A program made the translations under genes and the position numbers. Below are positions 10,301 to 18,059 of a stretch of 33,040 nt of DNA, one piece after another. The notes below the pieces were generated by a model, which saw only the letters and a list, made by a program, of their open reading frames with translations, was not told the DNA's origin and ran no database searches. The stretch covers positions 1 through 33,040 of the forward strand of contig JAERTG010000026.1 of NCBI GenBank assembly GCA_016845065.1, in the 5' to 3' direction. The stretch comes from Fidelibacterota bacterium. Its GTDB lineage: Bacteria > Fidelibacterota > UBA8477 > JABMPR01. Each line of letters starts with the position of its first letter. Positions within the stretch are counted from its first letter, which is position 1.

Positions 10301-11520
10301 TCCCCTCTACGGGTAACTGTGAAACCATCTACAAGAATTTTGTCAAAGGAGATTTGTACCCGCATAAGATCACGCTCATATAAATCACCAGCACTCTGGT
10401 TATAGCGTGTCCAATACAAATAGGGGGTTTGTCCAACATTGCTGAAGTTCCTAGATGTGTCGGCATGGTCAATAAGCGTGGGGTAAGATTCCCTCAACCC
10501 GGAAGAGGAGCCATCAGGATTGATATTCACATTGGCTTCCATAATAAGAATGCGTGGTGTCCAGTGGAGTAAATCCTCTGAAATAGAATAATAAAAGCCC
10601 CACACACCACTTTTCTGCGCGGCATCTACCAGGATAAATTTTTGGAAATATGTGCTATAGGATAGACTGTAGTGCATCTTTTCCATGTTTCCATAAGTTC
10701 TCAAATTTTGATCGATTCTTGCCAGAACATGATCTGCAGGATCGTAGCCAGATGCAGTATAGGGGTTGATCAATTCAACGGTAAAGGCCTCACCATCCCA
10801 ACCACGCCAGGAACCTGGATCGCTGATATCATGGGTGCGGACCAATCCAACACCGGTTTCCTGGAGTTCATGTCCTTCATTGGCTGTAATGAACATATAG
10901 TAGTAGTTATCGTTGGGGTTGCGAACAATGTTGCTAGGTTCAAAAAACCCATATGGACCTGAGCCCGACCATGTATAGGGAACGCTGGCTAAGAGGTGAT
11001 CAGGTGCAGTTGCATGCGTATAGGTTCTTCCCGAATCTGTTGACACACCGAAGGTGATGGCATTATACCAGCAAACAAAAGGGTCGCTCGAGTCACAACC
11101 ACCCTCATGTTCTGTGCCATGATATTCATTGTGAATGATAGCGTATATGTTTGCACCATCTTCCGTGTAGACAGATCCAATCCACTCATTGTCATTAAAG
11201 TTTGCAGGATCAGAATCATGATGCGAGGTAAAAACCGGGCCATTATCACAATCCATGCTCAGGCTGTTAAAATCTGACCCAATCATCCTATAGGTCGTAT
11301 TGTGGCCAATGTGTAGCTGAATGTTATCATCAGCATCGCGAAATACTCTTGTGGGTACATCAGGGATACTCTCTGTTTCACAGGCATCAACGGAATGATC
11401 AAAGACGGTTTCCTCGGTACCAATAATGGTGACTTCTCCTGGATATTCCCAGGTTGCCAGAACCGTGCTCACACACATACTTGTTATCAACACATTTCTA
11501 AATAGTTTTGCCCATACCAT
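7309..11520 (-). CDS. Large secreted protein: propeller-like N-terminus, right-handed beta-helix, Ig-like domains, sorting domain
   Basis: A 1403-residue secreted protein. The signal peptide is residues 1-22 (KLFRNVLITSMCVSTVLATW). Residues about 30-400 resemble a beta-propeller of the glycosidase/sialidase style (VSTDSGRTYTHA, FEPSNIVRNPNDNYYYMFIT). A CSLREA-like linker follows (DDNPGDGIAETGLGFQNLRSALQES). Right-handed parallel beta-helix repeats cover about 500-770, with rungs such as YNTIDGNYIGTDRDGTAPFG and NSVIQGNFIGTNAAGDSLGN. Two BACON/Ig-like repeats (DLDWSSSTT..., NLNWTAG...), a cadherin-like module with INEDEDVEI and FFGSDSFQFVANDGEFD, and a FlgD-like sorting domain (SNYPNPFNPSTAIGFDL to MVRKMILLK) complete it. 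GGAGG precedes ATG at 11520. A surface polysaccharide-binding or lyase role is plausible, but no catalytic residues could be assigned. Confidence 0.88.
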   Translation of the reverse strand: MVWAKLFRNVLITSMCVSTVLATWEYPGEVTIIGTEETVFDHSVDACETESIPDVPTRVFRDADDNIQLHIGHNTTYRMIGSDFNSLSMDCDNGPVFTSHHDSDPANFNDNEWIGSVYTEDGANIYAIIHNEYHGTEHEGGCDSSDPFVCWYNAITFGVSTDSGRTYTHATAPDHLLASVPYTWSGSGPYGFFEPSNIVRNPNDNYYYMFITANEGHELQETGVGLVRTHDISDPGSWRGWDGEAFTVELINPYTASGYDPADHVLARIDQNLRTYGNMEKMHYSLSYSTYFQKFILVDAAQKSGVWGFYYSISEDLLHWTPRILIMEANVNINPDGSSSGLRESYPTLIDHADTSRNFSNVGQTPYLYWTRYNQSAGDLYERDLMRVQISFDKILVDGFTVTRRGDSEDDNPGDGIAETGLGFQNLRSALQESYYRPEWYRDSMLVIDFDIEVASHTFFVNSPMMPVKFPTIIDGTTDPQHVANTNDFGETINAVYAGLLSGSNPDITIEASGSEIKGLEIEGSVTVLGDNITLTGNSIGRVSIDSSSYNIIGGSSNAERNHIGSMRVYGPQSNYNTIDGNYIGTDRDGTAPFGSSFSAISMGYDANNNTIHNNLLSGSGFAGLELGGTGQSDSNTVTSNIIGLDRTSSVALPNPASGIKVFGVSRSVIIDNVISGNDGEAGIFASDIHNSVIQGNFIGTNAAGDSLGNSAIGVWIFGDSNNNLIGGDNEGEGNVIAFNGTHGVDLGVYWGMGTTLWGNSIYSNVGSGIETPWEWMYQAPSFSMAFSAVDQLEMSGELIGNPDSSYRIEYFSNDACDPSGVGEGQTYIGYADVMTGAAGSVSFTHTLAGSFPSGTIVTATSTDEDGNTSGFSECITSFDASEAPVMLVSTDTLTYTYYPNDSPVSTENIELVNDGVADLDWSSSTTTGWIFLEPSSGSLASGDTVVSGITVNATDTPDGIYHESVHIHSNDPLYPEHIINITIHNGVGGVPLIEITPDTLRMAVSAGPDVMSSFTIHNVGDGEHNLNWTAGMTGLNWVFGIDPSTGSTAAGDSSVVDFGIRPQNLSPGLNTGLLWVSSNASNINVVELQLEVTLGGGTNTAPTAISQQIDINEDEDVEIVLDGTDPEMDFLNYSVVSDPFFGWIEYLPDGTMFYRPDTNFFGSDSFQFVANDGEFDSDPGWVWLEVHPVNDLPSPFELIGPGNGNSVVFTWDNPYEPITFSWSPSNDVDSPVYYHFESSGLTGFSRDPQTDTSFVAANLDLHALMDSSHAQLVWNVIATDSLEQVVAVNGPFTLYLVDSTTLAINQSLIPQNYALRSNYPNPFNPSTAIGFDLPEAGPVRVEVLDLSGREVAVLVNDNYAPGSYEVVWSAVNQQGDPVSTGVYFYRLVAGNHNMVRKMILLK

Positions 11521-11702
11521 GATTCCTCCGTCCCCATTTCAAGGGAATATTTCAATTTTTAGTGCTTAGTAATGAAGATAAACTTTGAAATGAAAAATGT
11601 AACAATATGTATCACATTTGCGAAGGACTTGCAGTGTGCGTGATATGGGGCACTTCCATCGGTTTTGCTGGCACCCGGAATAAGCAGGGTTCTATAAGGG
11701 GT

Positions 11703-12422
11703 CTATTTTACTCCACGATAAATAGCAGTAATGCCAAAGGTAAGATCCCGGTGACTCACATGTTGAAATCCCTCGCTGGACAGGAGGTCTTTAAAATCAC
11801 TACGATCGGGAAAATGCCTGACGGATTCAGGCAAATAGGTATAAGCAGATTTGCTGGACATCAACCCCGCTAGCTTGGGCAGAATGTGATCAAAATAAAA
11901 GCGATAGAGACGACCGACAAACCAACCCTGAGGTTCTGAAAACTCCAGGATGGATAGACGGCCACCCGGTTTCAGGACGCGATAGAATTCACTGAGAGCT
12001 GCAGATATGGTCCCAACGTTACGGATTCCGTAACTAATACTCAGGGCATCAAAGGTATTATCCTGGAAGGGCAAACTCTCTGCATCACCCTGCACCACTT
12101 CAAACTTCTGGGATAGTCCTCGCTTATCGATCTTCTTTTTAGCCAGCTCCAGCATATTGAATGAAAAATCAAGACCCATGACTTCGATATCAGCCACCTT
12201 CAGGGCTGCAAATCCCTGATCACCCGTACCACAGGCAACATCCAGCAGCACATGTCCGTCCTCTAAATCAAGGGCTTTCACAGATTGTTTTCGCCAATAC
12301 AGGTCAACACCCAGGCTCAGGAAGTGGTTTAGGAAATCATAGCGGTTGGCAATCCCATCAAACATGGACTGTACCTGAGTTTTTTTCTCATCACCACTGT
12401 GTAAAAATTCTGAATCGGTCAT
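11703..12422 (-). CDS. menG: Demethylmenaquinone / ubiquinone biosynthesis C-methyltransferase
   Basis: A 239-residue cytoplasmic SAM-dependent methyltransferase of the UbiE/MenG family, close to the usual 230-250 residues. It carries the N-terminal family pattern MFDGIANRYDFLNHFLSLGVDLYWR, SAM motif I DVACGTGDQG, the GDAESLPF motif, SYGIRNV and FYRVLKPGGRLSILEFSEP. The enzyme methylates demethylmenaquinone in the last step of menaquinone synthesis (or the equivalent ubiquinone intermediate). Menaquinone is more likely in this lineage, but no other quinone genes are in the window. AAAGGTTG lies a few bases before ATG 12422 on the minus strand and acts as ribosome binding site. The gene is monocistronic and shares orientation with the upstream-lying beta-helix gene, 182 bp away. 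Confidence 0.93.
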   Translation of the reverse strand: MTDSEFLHSGDEKKTQVQSMFDGIANRYDFLNHFLSLGVDLYWRKQSVKALDLEDGHVLLDVACGTGDQGFAALKVADIEVMGLDFSFNMLELAKKKIDKRGLSQKFEVVQGDAESLPFQDNTFDALSISYGIRNVGTISAALSEFYRVLKPGGRLSILEFSEPQGWFVGRLYRFYFDHILPKLAGLMSSKSAYTYLPESVRHFPDRSDFKDLLSSEGFQHVSHRDLTFGITAIYRGVK

Positions 12423-12721
12423 ATCAACCTTTCATTGCTAATTGCCACACAATCTTTAGTGGTGACCAACTGTTTCCAAGGAAATAAGCCAAGCTCTATG
12501 GATAATAGAAATTAGCCTCTTCACTAAAATACCTGGGGTACTGCTCCACGCTTTCATATCACCAGGATCGGTCTAAATTTCATAGCTTTGAATCACAAAA
12601 AATTGACCTTGTAATTTTAAGTTAAATTGCTTCGTCAGCAGACAAGACCTCACAGAGGCACCAGACAAAGGACTCGTACATTAACAATCTCAACATCAAA
12701 CAATCTCAATTTAATGCCGCC
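12423..12721. other. Divergent intergenic region, no gene seen
   Basis: About 300 bp between the divergent menG and lipid desaturase-like genes, so promoters for both should lie here, but I cannot assign -35/-10 boxes with confidence. The string CAATCTCAACATCAAAC near 12686 recurs near 19515 before sdaA (AATCTCAACATCAAACC) and resembles the end of the TTTGCGAGG...CAATCTCAACA repeats further right, so it is probably a remnant of that repeat family. Confidence 0.4.
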
Positions 12722-13402
12722 ATGGAACGATATCGTTCCAATAGGATTTATACCTCATTCAGCAGCTTGATTGCTACGCTAAACGTTTCTCTTCAAATGG
12801 TTCTTGTCTATTTCATTTGGGCAGTCCCGTTAACCATCACCGGACACCTCGTTGCATTTATCCTGGCCTTCATGCTTACTGATTTTATAAACGGTTTGGT
12901 TCATATGATTATGGATCACAAGGAGGACTACGATTCGTTCTATGGACCTCTTGTGGCGAATTTTCATCTCCATCACCAGACACCCAAATACACAAAACGC
13001 CCGATCCCTCTGGTTTATTACAACGAAACTGGTGCCAAAATCTGGTTGCTGCCCTTTCTGCTGCTCATCCTGTTCTTTCTGACAAGCAATAGTTTTAACC
13101 CGCTGGTACTTCACACCCTGGTTTACATCGGTGTGTTATCATCCGTGGCGGAAGTATCCCATTATTTATGCCATACCTCCAAGTCAAAAACATTTCATTT
13201 ACTGTCTCGCATGGGTTTGCTGCTTTCCTGGAAACACCATGCCCATCACCATGCCTCTGATAACACAAACTATGCCTTTTTGAACGGTATGAGTGACCCC
13301 CTGATTAACCTGATTGCCAGAACCTTTTTCACCGGCTACAAAACCACTACAGACCAACATTTTGTCAACTACGCGAGTGGTTCGCGAGCTAATCAACGCT
13401 AG
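12722..13402 (+). CDS. CarF/TMEM189 (Kua)-like lipid desaturase family membrane protein
   Basis: A 226-residue protein with about four membrane segments (near 15-60, 104-125 and 128-150) and histidine clusters. The pattern fits the lipid desaturase domain of the CarF/TMEM189 (plasmanylethanolamine desaturase) family: DFINGLVHMIMDH, then FHLHHQTP, then SEVSHYLCH-like AEVSHYLCH, and WKHHAHHHASDNTNYAFLNG, which matches the family's final HxxHH...NYC-type motif. Members use a di-iron centre to make vinyl-ether (plasmalogen) or related lipids. Differences from animal and myxobacterial members, including the absence of the HWxxDxWGS form of the first motif, mean the substrate is uncertain. It is followed after 2 nt by the DUF3859 gene and probably co-transcribed. 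No clear ribosome binding site precedes ATG 12722. Confidence 0.7.
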   Translation: MERYRSNRIYTSFSSLIATLNVSLQMVLVYFIWAVPLTITGHLVAFILAFMLTDFINGLVHMIMDHKEDYDSFYGPLVANFHLHHQTPKYTKRPIPLVYYNETGAKIWLLPFLLLILFFLTSNSFNPLVLHTLVYIGVLSSVAEVSHYLCHTSKSKTFHLLSRMGLLLSWKHHAHHHASDNTNYAFLNGMSDPLINLIARTFFTGYKTTTDQHFVNYASGSRANQR

Positions 13403-13404
13403 GC

Positions 13405-13797
13405 ATGGCCAAACCCAAGATCACATGGAAAATGCAAAGCTGGGGGCTGTACACTGCCTGGGATCGTCAGGCTAAAAGCCTCCCCGAAATTCAAGAATTC
13501 ACTGAAGATATACCTGCGATACCCGGTATCGAATTTGGCTACATCCTCCAGATAAAAAAAGCCAGAGGAAAACAGATTCATTTTCTCATCGAGCACCCTC
13601 CCTTTATGGACAAGGACAATCAGCCTGCGCCACCATTCACTGGTGAGGTCTATGTCCGTAGCAATGATTGGCAGTTTTTTCTCGGAGATACGGTTTGGGA
13701 ACCAATTGAGGATAAATGTGGTCCCTGGCGTCTGGTTGTAGAGCTGGAAGGTGAGGTTATGGCAGATAAAACCTTTATGATTGTCGCAGAGAACTGA
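13405..13797 (+). CDS. DUF3859-like protein
   Basis: A 130-residue cytoplasmic protein without signal peptide or membrane segment. The pattern GLYTAWDR, IPGIEFGYILQIKKARGKQIHFLIEHPPF, then WEPIEDKCGPWRLVVELEGEVMADKTFMIV resembles DUF3859, a small beta-sandwich family ending in a 'G-W-x-x-E-x-x-x-G-x-x-x-A-x-x-x-F' strand pair. Function is unknown in the family. It starts 2 nt after the desaturase-like gene stop and ends 2 nt before the FKBP gene start, so the three genes form one operon. Confidence 0.7.
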   Translation: MAKPKITWKMQSWGLYTAWDRQAKSLPEIQEFTEDIPAIPGIEFGYILQIKKARGKQIHFLIEHPPFMDKDNQPAPPFTGEVYVRSNDWQFFLGDTVWEPIEDKCGPWRLVVELEGEVMADKTFMIVAEN

Positions 13798-13799
13798 CC

Positions 13800-14225
13800 A
13801 TGGCCAGAGGGAAAAAGCAAACCAAGGGTTCATCTGGATTTAACCGTAAAAACAGCGACGATTTCCTGGTCAAAAACAGGAGTCAACAAGGTGTAATAAC
13901 TACCCCGTCAGGTCTACAGTTTCTGGAAATCGATCCAGGCTCAGATAAATCACCAACACATCTTGAATCTGTAGAAGTACACCAGCGCATCAGTCTTATT
14001 GATGGAACGATTATCGATGACACCTATAAATCAAGTGAGATGGTCCGCTTTTCACTGGAAGAAGCCCTTCCTGGGTATCGGGAGGGTCTCCAGCTCATGG
14101 GTGTAGGTGGACGTTCCAGGCTATTTCTTCCGCCAGACCTGGCCTGGGGTAAACGAGGCAGTGGAAAACGTATTGGTCCTAACTCTGTCTTGATCATCGA
14201 TGTGAGACTCATCCGAATTATGTAA
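13800..14225 (+). CDS. FKBP-type peptidyl-prolyl cis-trans isomerase
   Basis: A 141-residue protein with an FKBP fold from about residue 37 to the end: SGLQFLEIDPGS, VEVHQRISLIDGTIIDDTYKSSEMVRFSL, GYREGLQLMGVGGRSRLFLPPDLAWGKRGSGKRIGPNSVLIIDVRLIRI. The DG...F/I-D, EGL..M..G and A-W/Y-G...I-P/GPN landmarks are those of FKBP isomerases, which speed prolyl bond rotation during folding. The first 35 residues are basic and probably disordered (MARGKKQTKGSSGFNRKN). No signal peptide is visible, so it should be cytoplasmic, whereas many single-domain bacterial FKBPs are exported. Some aromatic pocket residues differ from human FKBP12 (V in place of Y/F at VHQR), so drug-type binding is uncertain. It is the third gene of the 12722-14225 operon. 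Confidence 0.85.
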   Translation: MARGKKQTKGSSGFNRKNSDDFLVKNRSQQGVITTPSGLQFLEIDPGSDKSPTHLESVEVHQRISLIDGTIIDDTYKSSEMVRFSLEEALPGYREGLQLMGVGGRSRLFLPPDLAWGKRGSGKRIGPNSVLIIDVRLIRIM

Positions 14226-14298
14226 ACCAGGGAGTCACCTAATCACTTGGTTGCGTGAGGCAGGGGTTTATTTTTCAGACCAAATCAGGAGTGTTAAA

Positions 14299-15363
14299 AT
14301 GAATTTGCTTCAAAAATGCTCATTGGCAGTGCTGGGCTTTGTCTTGCTCCAGGGATGTGCGACCAAGACAGTCTGGTATCGCGGTAACACTCACGCCCAC
14401 ACGGTTATATGCGGTCATGCAGACTCCCCACCAGAAGTAGTTACACAGTGGTATCATGACCGTGGCTATCATTTTCTCATTCTCAGCGAGCATAATCATT
14501 TTATCGACCCAGACTCTGTAGCCATGCCACAAAACCTAAGGGATGATTTTATCCTTATCCCAGGAGAAGAAATATCCGGACCAAAAGTTGTCCATTCCAC
14601 GGCCATGAATATTGAGAAGTTGGTCATGCCTGATAAATCGCTGGATGAAAAGAGCCATATCATCCAGAATCATGTTGATATCACCACAGAAGCAAAGGGA
14701 AAGAGTATTCTTAACCACCCCAACTATCGCTATGCCATCTCTGAGGAAGATGTTTTACCTGTCCATGGTTTAAACATGTTTGAACTATACAATGGTCATC
14801 CGCTGGTCGCCAACTCTGGCGATGAGGAACATATCTCCACAGAAGAACTCTGGGATAACCTGCTAACCCGGGGAATGCAGATATACGGTGTTTCATCCGA
14901 CGATGCCCACTATTTCGTCACCATTGATTCAGCGCATTCCAATCCAGGCAGGGGATGGGTCATGGTTAACTCTAATGAGCTCTCAGGCCACGCCATTACC
15001 CAGGCTATGAATCAGGGATCCTTTTATGCCAGTAATGGCGTCATGCTTAAAACGTGTTCTGCCATTAAGGGGAAGTACAGTGTTCAGGTCGATGTGGAGC
15101 AAACCCTTGGTGAACTCATGTCTCCTGAGTTAAGGGGAAAACGGGTCAAAGCAACAAAGCCGGGATTTAGGATTGAATATATCGGTCAAAATGGACATGT
15201 CCTGGCTACCATTGAAGGGACTCATGCAGATTATCCACTTAAAAGGGCTTCTCATTATGTGAGACCGAGGATTAGTTATTTCAGAGATCACCCCACAGGA
15301 GGATCTGAGGCCTTTTTTGCCTGGGGCCAGCCAGTTTTTACCGATGAAAGGCTGTCAGAGTGA
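14299..15363 (+). CDS. PHP-domain lipoprotein (metal-dependent phosphoesterase-like)
   Basis: The start is placed at ATG 14299, preceded by CAGGAG, because the product then begins with a lipoprotein signal MNLLQKCSLAVLGFVLLQGC (lipid-carrying Cys20); an upstream ATG at 14251 would bury it. The 354-residue protein carries a PHP domain: H32-A-H34 (GNTHAHT), LSEHNHF with H65, LNHPNY, and SSDDAHYF, all metal-binding landmarks of PHP phosphoesterases. It is anchored in the envelope and may hydrolyse phosphorylated sugars or nucleotides; the substrate is unknown. The stop overlaps the next start (GTGA), coupling it to the DeoC-like gene. Secreted PHP proteins of this type are usual in marine FCB genomes, often annotated only as 'PHP domain'. 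Confidence 0.82.
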   Translation: MNLLQKCSLAVLGFVLLQGCATKTVWYRGNTHAHTVICGHADSPPEVVTQWYHDRGYHFLILSEHNHFIDPDSVAMPQNLRDDFILIPGEEISGPKVVHSTAMNIEKLVMPDKSLDEKSHIIQNHVDITTEAKGKSILNHPNYRYAISEEDVLPVHGLNMFELYNGHPLVANSGDEEHISTEELWDNLLTRGMQIYGVSSDDAHYFVTIDSAHSNPGRGWVMVNSNELSGHAITQAMNQGSFYASNGVMLKTCSAIKGKYSVQVDVEQTLGELMSPELRGKRVKATKPGFRIEYIGQNGHVLATIEGTHADYPLKRASHYVRPRISYFRDHPTGGSEAFFAWGQPVFTDERLSE

Positions 15364-16139
15364 ATCTGGTAAACAAGGAATATCACAAACGTGCTCGGGT
15401 TCTTTTGGAGAATTGGGAGGACAGCAGTGTCCTGACCACAGGTTTTGATGTGCCTGCTGAAGATTCATGGGCAGGGAAGGTGGAGCTCCACCTCTTTGCA
15501 GCGGATGCCTCAATTTCTGAAGTTAACAAGCTGTGCAAGGCAGCTCGCCAGGCTGAACTGGCTGGGATCAGTGTAAACCCATACCACGTCCAACGATGCG
15601 TTCAAATGTTAGATGATGATATCTCAGTAGGAACGGTTGCAGGCTTCCCCCTTGGCGCTAACCACCCCAAAATCAAGGTGGCCGAAACAGAGCTGGCTGT
15701 TAATCAAGGCGCCAAAAACATCAGCGTGGTTCTCAATATTGGATTGCTGAAAACTTCCAATTTCCAGGAAGTCTTTGAAGAGCTTCGCTCTGGAAGGAAT
15801 GCCTGTCCTGATGCTGACCTCTACATCATTCTGGAAACAGACCTCCTTGAGCCCCTGCACACCATTATTGCCTGTATGCTCTCTCGAGAAGCTGGCGCAG
15901 ATGCCGTGATGACCTCAACTGGCTTTCGCAGTCAAGGGGCAACCATGGAAAATGTATCCCTCATGCGGTTTGTTTTGGGTGATGACCTTGATGTTATTGC
16001 CTCGGGCGGAATCAAGGATCGTGACGATATCATCAAGTTTTTCAAATCAGGAGCCACAATGGTGAGTCTGGCATATTCGAGCTCAGATGAGTCTCTGTAT
16101 GGGCTAAAAACCCAATCTGACCGGTCAGTCGATGAGTAA
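15360..16139 (+). CDS. DeoC-fold protein lacking the aldolase catalytic residues
   Basis: A 259-residue protein alignable over residues about 40-240 with deoxyribose-phosphate aldolase (TIM barrel): GISVNPYHVQRC, VGTVAGFPLGANHPKIKVAET, GAKNISVVLNIGLLK, AGADAVMTSTGF and ASGGIKDRDDIIKFFKSGAT. However, the three catalytic residues of the E. coli enzyme are all changed: Asp102 is Ser122 (AGT/AGC codon at 15723), Schiff-base Lys167 is Met184 (ATG at 15909) and Lys201 is Ile213 (ATT at 15996). The frame and flanking motifs are intact, so this is not decay by frameshift. The protein is probably not an aldolase; it may be a non-catalytic partner or have a different chemistry. GTG start at 15360 overlaps the upstream stop, and its end overlaps the LOG gene by 8 nt, indicating an operon. 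Confidence 0.88.
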   Translation: MNLVNKEYHKRARVLLENWEDSSVLTTGFDVPAEDSWAGKVELHLFAADASISEVNKLCKAARQAELAGISVNPYHVQRCVQMLDDDISVGTVAGFPLGANHPKIKVAETELAVNQGAKNISVVLNIGLLKTSNFQEVFEELRSGRNACPDADLYIILETDLLEPLHTIIACMLSREAGADAVMTSTGFRSQGATMENVSLMRFVLGDDLDVIASGGIKDRDDIIKFFKSGATMVSLAYSSSDESLYGLKTQSDRSVDE

Positions 16140-16746
16140 GCTCAAAAGAATATGCGTTTTTTGTGGTTCCAGTCCTGGATCTCAGCCGGAATATCTTCAA
16201 GCCGCCAGAGAATTGGGGAATGCCCTGGTAGAGCGTGGGATAGGGCTGGTATATGGAGGCGCTAATGTGGGCACCATGGGACAAATCGCCAGGACGGTTC
16301 TCAATGGGGGTGGTGATGTAATTGGTGTTATCCCCGAGAATTTGGTGAAGAAAGAAGTGGCATATAAGGAGCTACAGGATTTGCGGGTGGTTCAATCCAT
16401 GCATGAGCGTAAAGCATTGATGAACGACTTGTCCGATGGCTTTATCTCCTTACCGGGAGGGTTGGGAACATTCGAAGAGTTTTTCGAAGCCTATGCCTGG
16501 GGCCAGTTGGGAATTCACACAAAACCGTCAGGTCTATTAAATGTCCAAAATTTTTATGGGCAGCTCACGGATTTTCTAGATCATGCCGTGGATGAATCAT
16601 TTATGCAAAGCCAACACCGGGATATGTTGTTGATACACGAAGACCCATCTGCACTTCTGGATCTAGTTGAAAATTATCAGGCACCGGATGTAAGCAAGGC
16701 AGATTGGATTAAAGCGCGACATCGAGAAAGAGGGTCTTTGCACTAA
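16132..16746 (+). CDS. LOG-family protein (nucleoside 5'-monophosphate phosphoribohydrolase)
   Basis: A 204-residue cytoplasmic protein of the LOG ('lysine decarboxylase-like', TIGR00730) family. Landmarks are ICVFCGSSPGSQPEY, LVYGGANVGTMG, VIGVIPENL and the signature PGGLGTFEEFFEAYAWGQLG. Family members cleave the N-glycosidic bond of cytokinin or purine ribonucleotides, releasing ribose 5-phosphate; they lack lysine decarboxylase activity despite old names. Length is close to the family norm of about 190. It overlaps the DeoC-like gene by 8 nt and is followed after 11 nt by a sugar isomerase-like gene, so the group may act on ribose or nucleotide-derived sugars. That link is an inference from proximity. 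Confidence 0.92.
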   Translation: MSKLKRICVFCGSSPGSQPEYLQAARELGNALVERGIGLVYGGANVGTMGQIARTVLNGGGDVIGVIPENLVKKEVAYKELQDLRVVQSMHERKALMNDLSDGFISLPGGLGTFEEFFEAYAWGQLGIHTKPSGLLNVQNFYGQLTDFLDHAVDESFMQSQHRDMLLIHEDPSALLDLVENYQAPDVSKADWIKARHRERGSLH

Positions 16747-16757
16747 GTGAGTGGGGA

Positions 16758-18020
16758 ATGAATATGACACAACAGTTTGGATTTATATTTGTAGAGTCGC
16801 TATTTGTGCCAGAGGGTTCAGAGTTTGAATCCAGCATGGCGGGTTATACGCAAGCCCTGAAGCAAATTGGTGGTGAGTCCTGGATTCCAGAAAAACTGAA
16901 TGACGTCAAACCACTGGTCTACTTCATGACCACGGGGGGAACCGAACAAGTCCTCCTGGATATTCGCGCCCAGCGTAGAAAAATAGTCAGGGGGGAGCCT
17001 GTACTGATTGTGGCTCATCCCGCTCACAACTCTTTACCTGCTTCCCTGGAAGTCCTGGCTCGGCTGCAGCAAGAGGGTGCAGAGGGTCAAGTTCTTTATC
17101 TGAGTGGTCCAGACGATGTGCAGGGCCTCCAAAAGATCGAGGACGTGTTGACTGACTTTCAAGTGAATGCAGCATTGAAACGATCACGAATAGGATTGAT
17201 TGGAGCACCCTCAGATTGGCTGGTTGCCAGTAGTCCAGATCATGCCACCCTAGAAAAGACCTGGGGACCGAAGATCGTCCCTGTAGCCATGGATGAGATT
17301 AATCGTTTGATTAAAGATGTATCGCCCGATGCAATTCCAGCTGTCCGTGATGCCCTGGTTGAGGATGCTACGGAAATCCAGGAGCCTTCTCCCACTGATT
17401 TTGATGATGTCGTTCGTGTCTACTTCGCCTTGAAACAGATTGTAGAGAAATATGAGCTCGACGCGTTTTCAATCCGTTGCTTTGATCTGGTCCTGGGCCT
17501 GAAAACCACAGGTTGCTTTGGTTTATCTCAGTTGACTGACGAAGGAGTTATCACCGGTTGTGAAGGAGATCTGGTGAGCACTATCGGCTTACTGTGGGTC
17601 AAGATGTTGACGGGAATGACACCATGGATGGCCAATCCAGCTCAGCTGGATGAGGTCAATAACCAACTTGTCCTGGCACACTGCACGGTACCAAGAGGGA
17701 TTATTAAAGACTATGCATTACGCTCCCATTTCGAATCAGACCTGGGTGTGGGGATTCAGGGGACGCTTCCCAATGGCCCCGTGACATTGGTGCGCATAGG
17801 GGGTAAAAACATGAAGCAACTCTGGCTTGCAGAAGGTGATATCACCCAATCTGGCAAGGCAGAAGATCTATGCCGCACACAGGCCGAGATTAAGCTCAGT
17901 GAAGGCCATATCAGCGAGTTATTGGAAAACCCACTGGGGAACCATCTTGTGATGGTCCAGGGACATCACTTTAAACGCCTGCTGGGCTGGTGGAAACAAA
18001 TGATTGCCTCAGGGCGCTGA
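16758..18020 (+). CDS. L-fucose/L-arabinose isomerase-like protein
   Basis: A 420-residue cytoplasmic protein of the FucI/AraA-like fold. The C-terminal half shows the pattern of short fucose isomerase-like proteins: FSIRCFDLVLGLKTTGCFGLS, DEGVITGCEGDLVSTIGLLWVKMLTG, WMANPAQLDEVNNQLVLAHCTVP, GPVTLVRIGGKNMKQLWLAEGDI and LCRTQAEIKL. Glu of CEGD and His of AHCTVP are in the places where the family keeps metal ligands. Full-length FucI is about 590 residues; this shorter form is typical of archaeal and FCB relatives of unknown substrate. The ATG at 16758 is preceded by GTGGGGAATGAAT with weak ribosome binding; ATG at 16764 is an alternative. It follows the LOG gene by 11 nt and shares its operon. 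Confidence 0.82.
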   Translation: MNMTQQFGFIFVESLFVPEGSEFESSMAGYTQALKQIGGESWIPEKLNDVKPLVYFMTTGGTEQVLLDIRAQRRKIVRGEPVLIVAHPAHNSLPASLEVLARLQQEGAEGQVLYLSGPDDVQGLQKIEDVLTDFQVNAALKRSRIGLIGAPSDWLVASSPDHATLEKTWGPKIVPVAMDEINRLIKDVSPDAIPAVRDALVEDATEIQEPSPTDFDDVVRVYFALKQIVEKYELDAFSIRCFDLVLGLKTTGCFGLSQLTDEGVITGCEGDLVSTIGLLWVKMLTGMTPWMANPAQLDEVNNQLVLAHCTVPRGIIKDYALRSHFESDLGVGIQGTLPNGPVTLVRIGGKNMKQLWLAEGDITQSGKAEDLCRTQAEIKLSEGHISELLENPLGNHLVMVQGHHFKRLLGWWKQMIASGR

Positions 18021-18059
18021 TTCGTGTAAGATCACAAAATTAGGGGGCGTGGAGACTTT

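Noticed and set aside
11665..11690. Possible further GCACCC palindrome (GGCACCCGGAATAAGCAGGGTTC)
   Set aside because: The right arm is too diverged from GGGTGC to count as a copy; at best a decayed one.
11607..11873. Plus-strand open frame overlapping menG
   Set aside because: It lies mostly antisense to the well-supported methyltransferase gene and shows no protein features.
13399..13833. Minus-strand open frame across DUF3859 gene
   Set aside because: Antisense to a tight plus-strand operon and without recognisable features.
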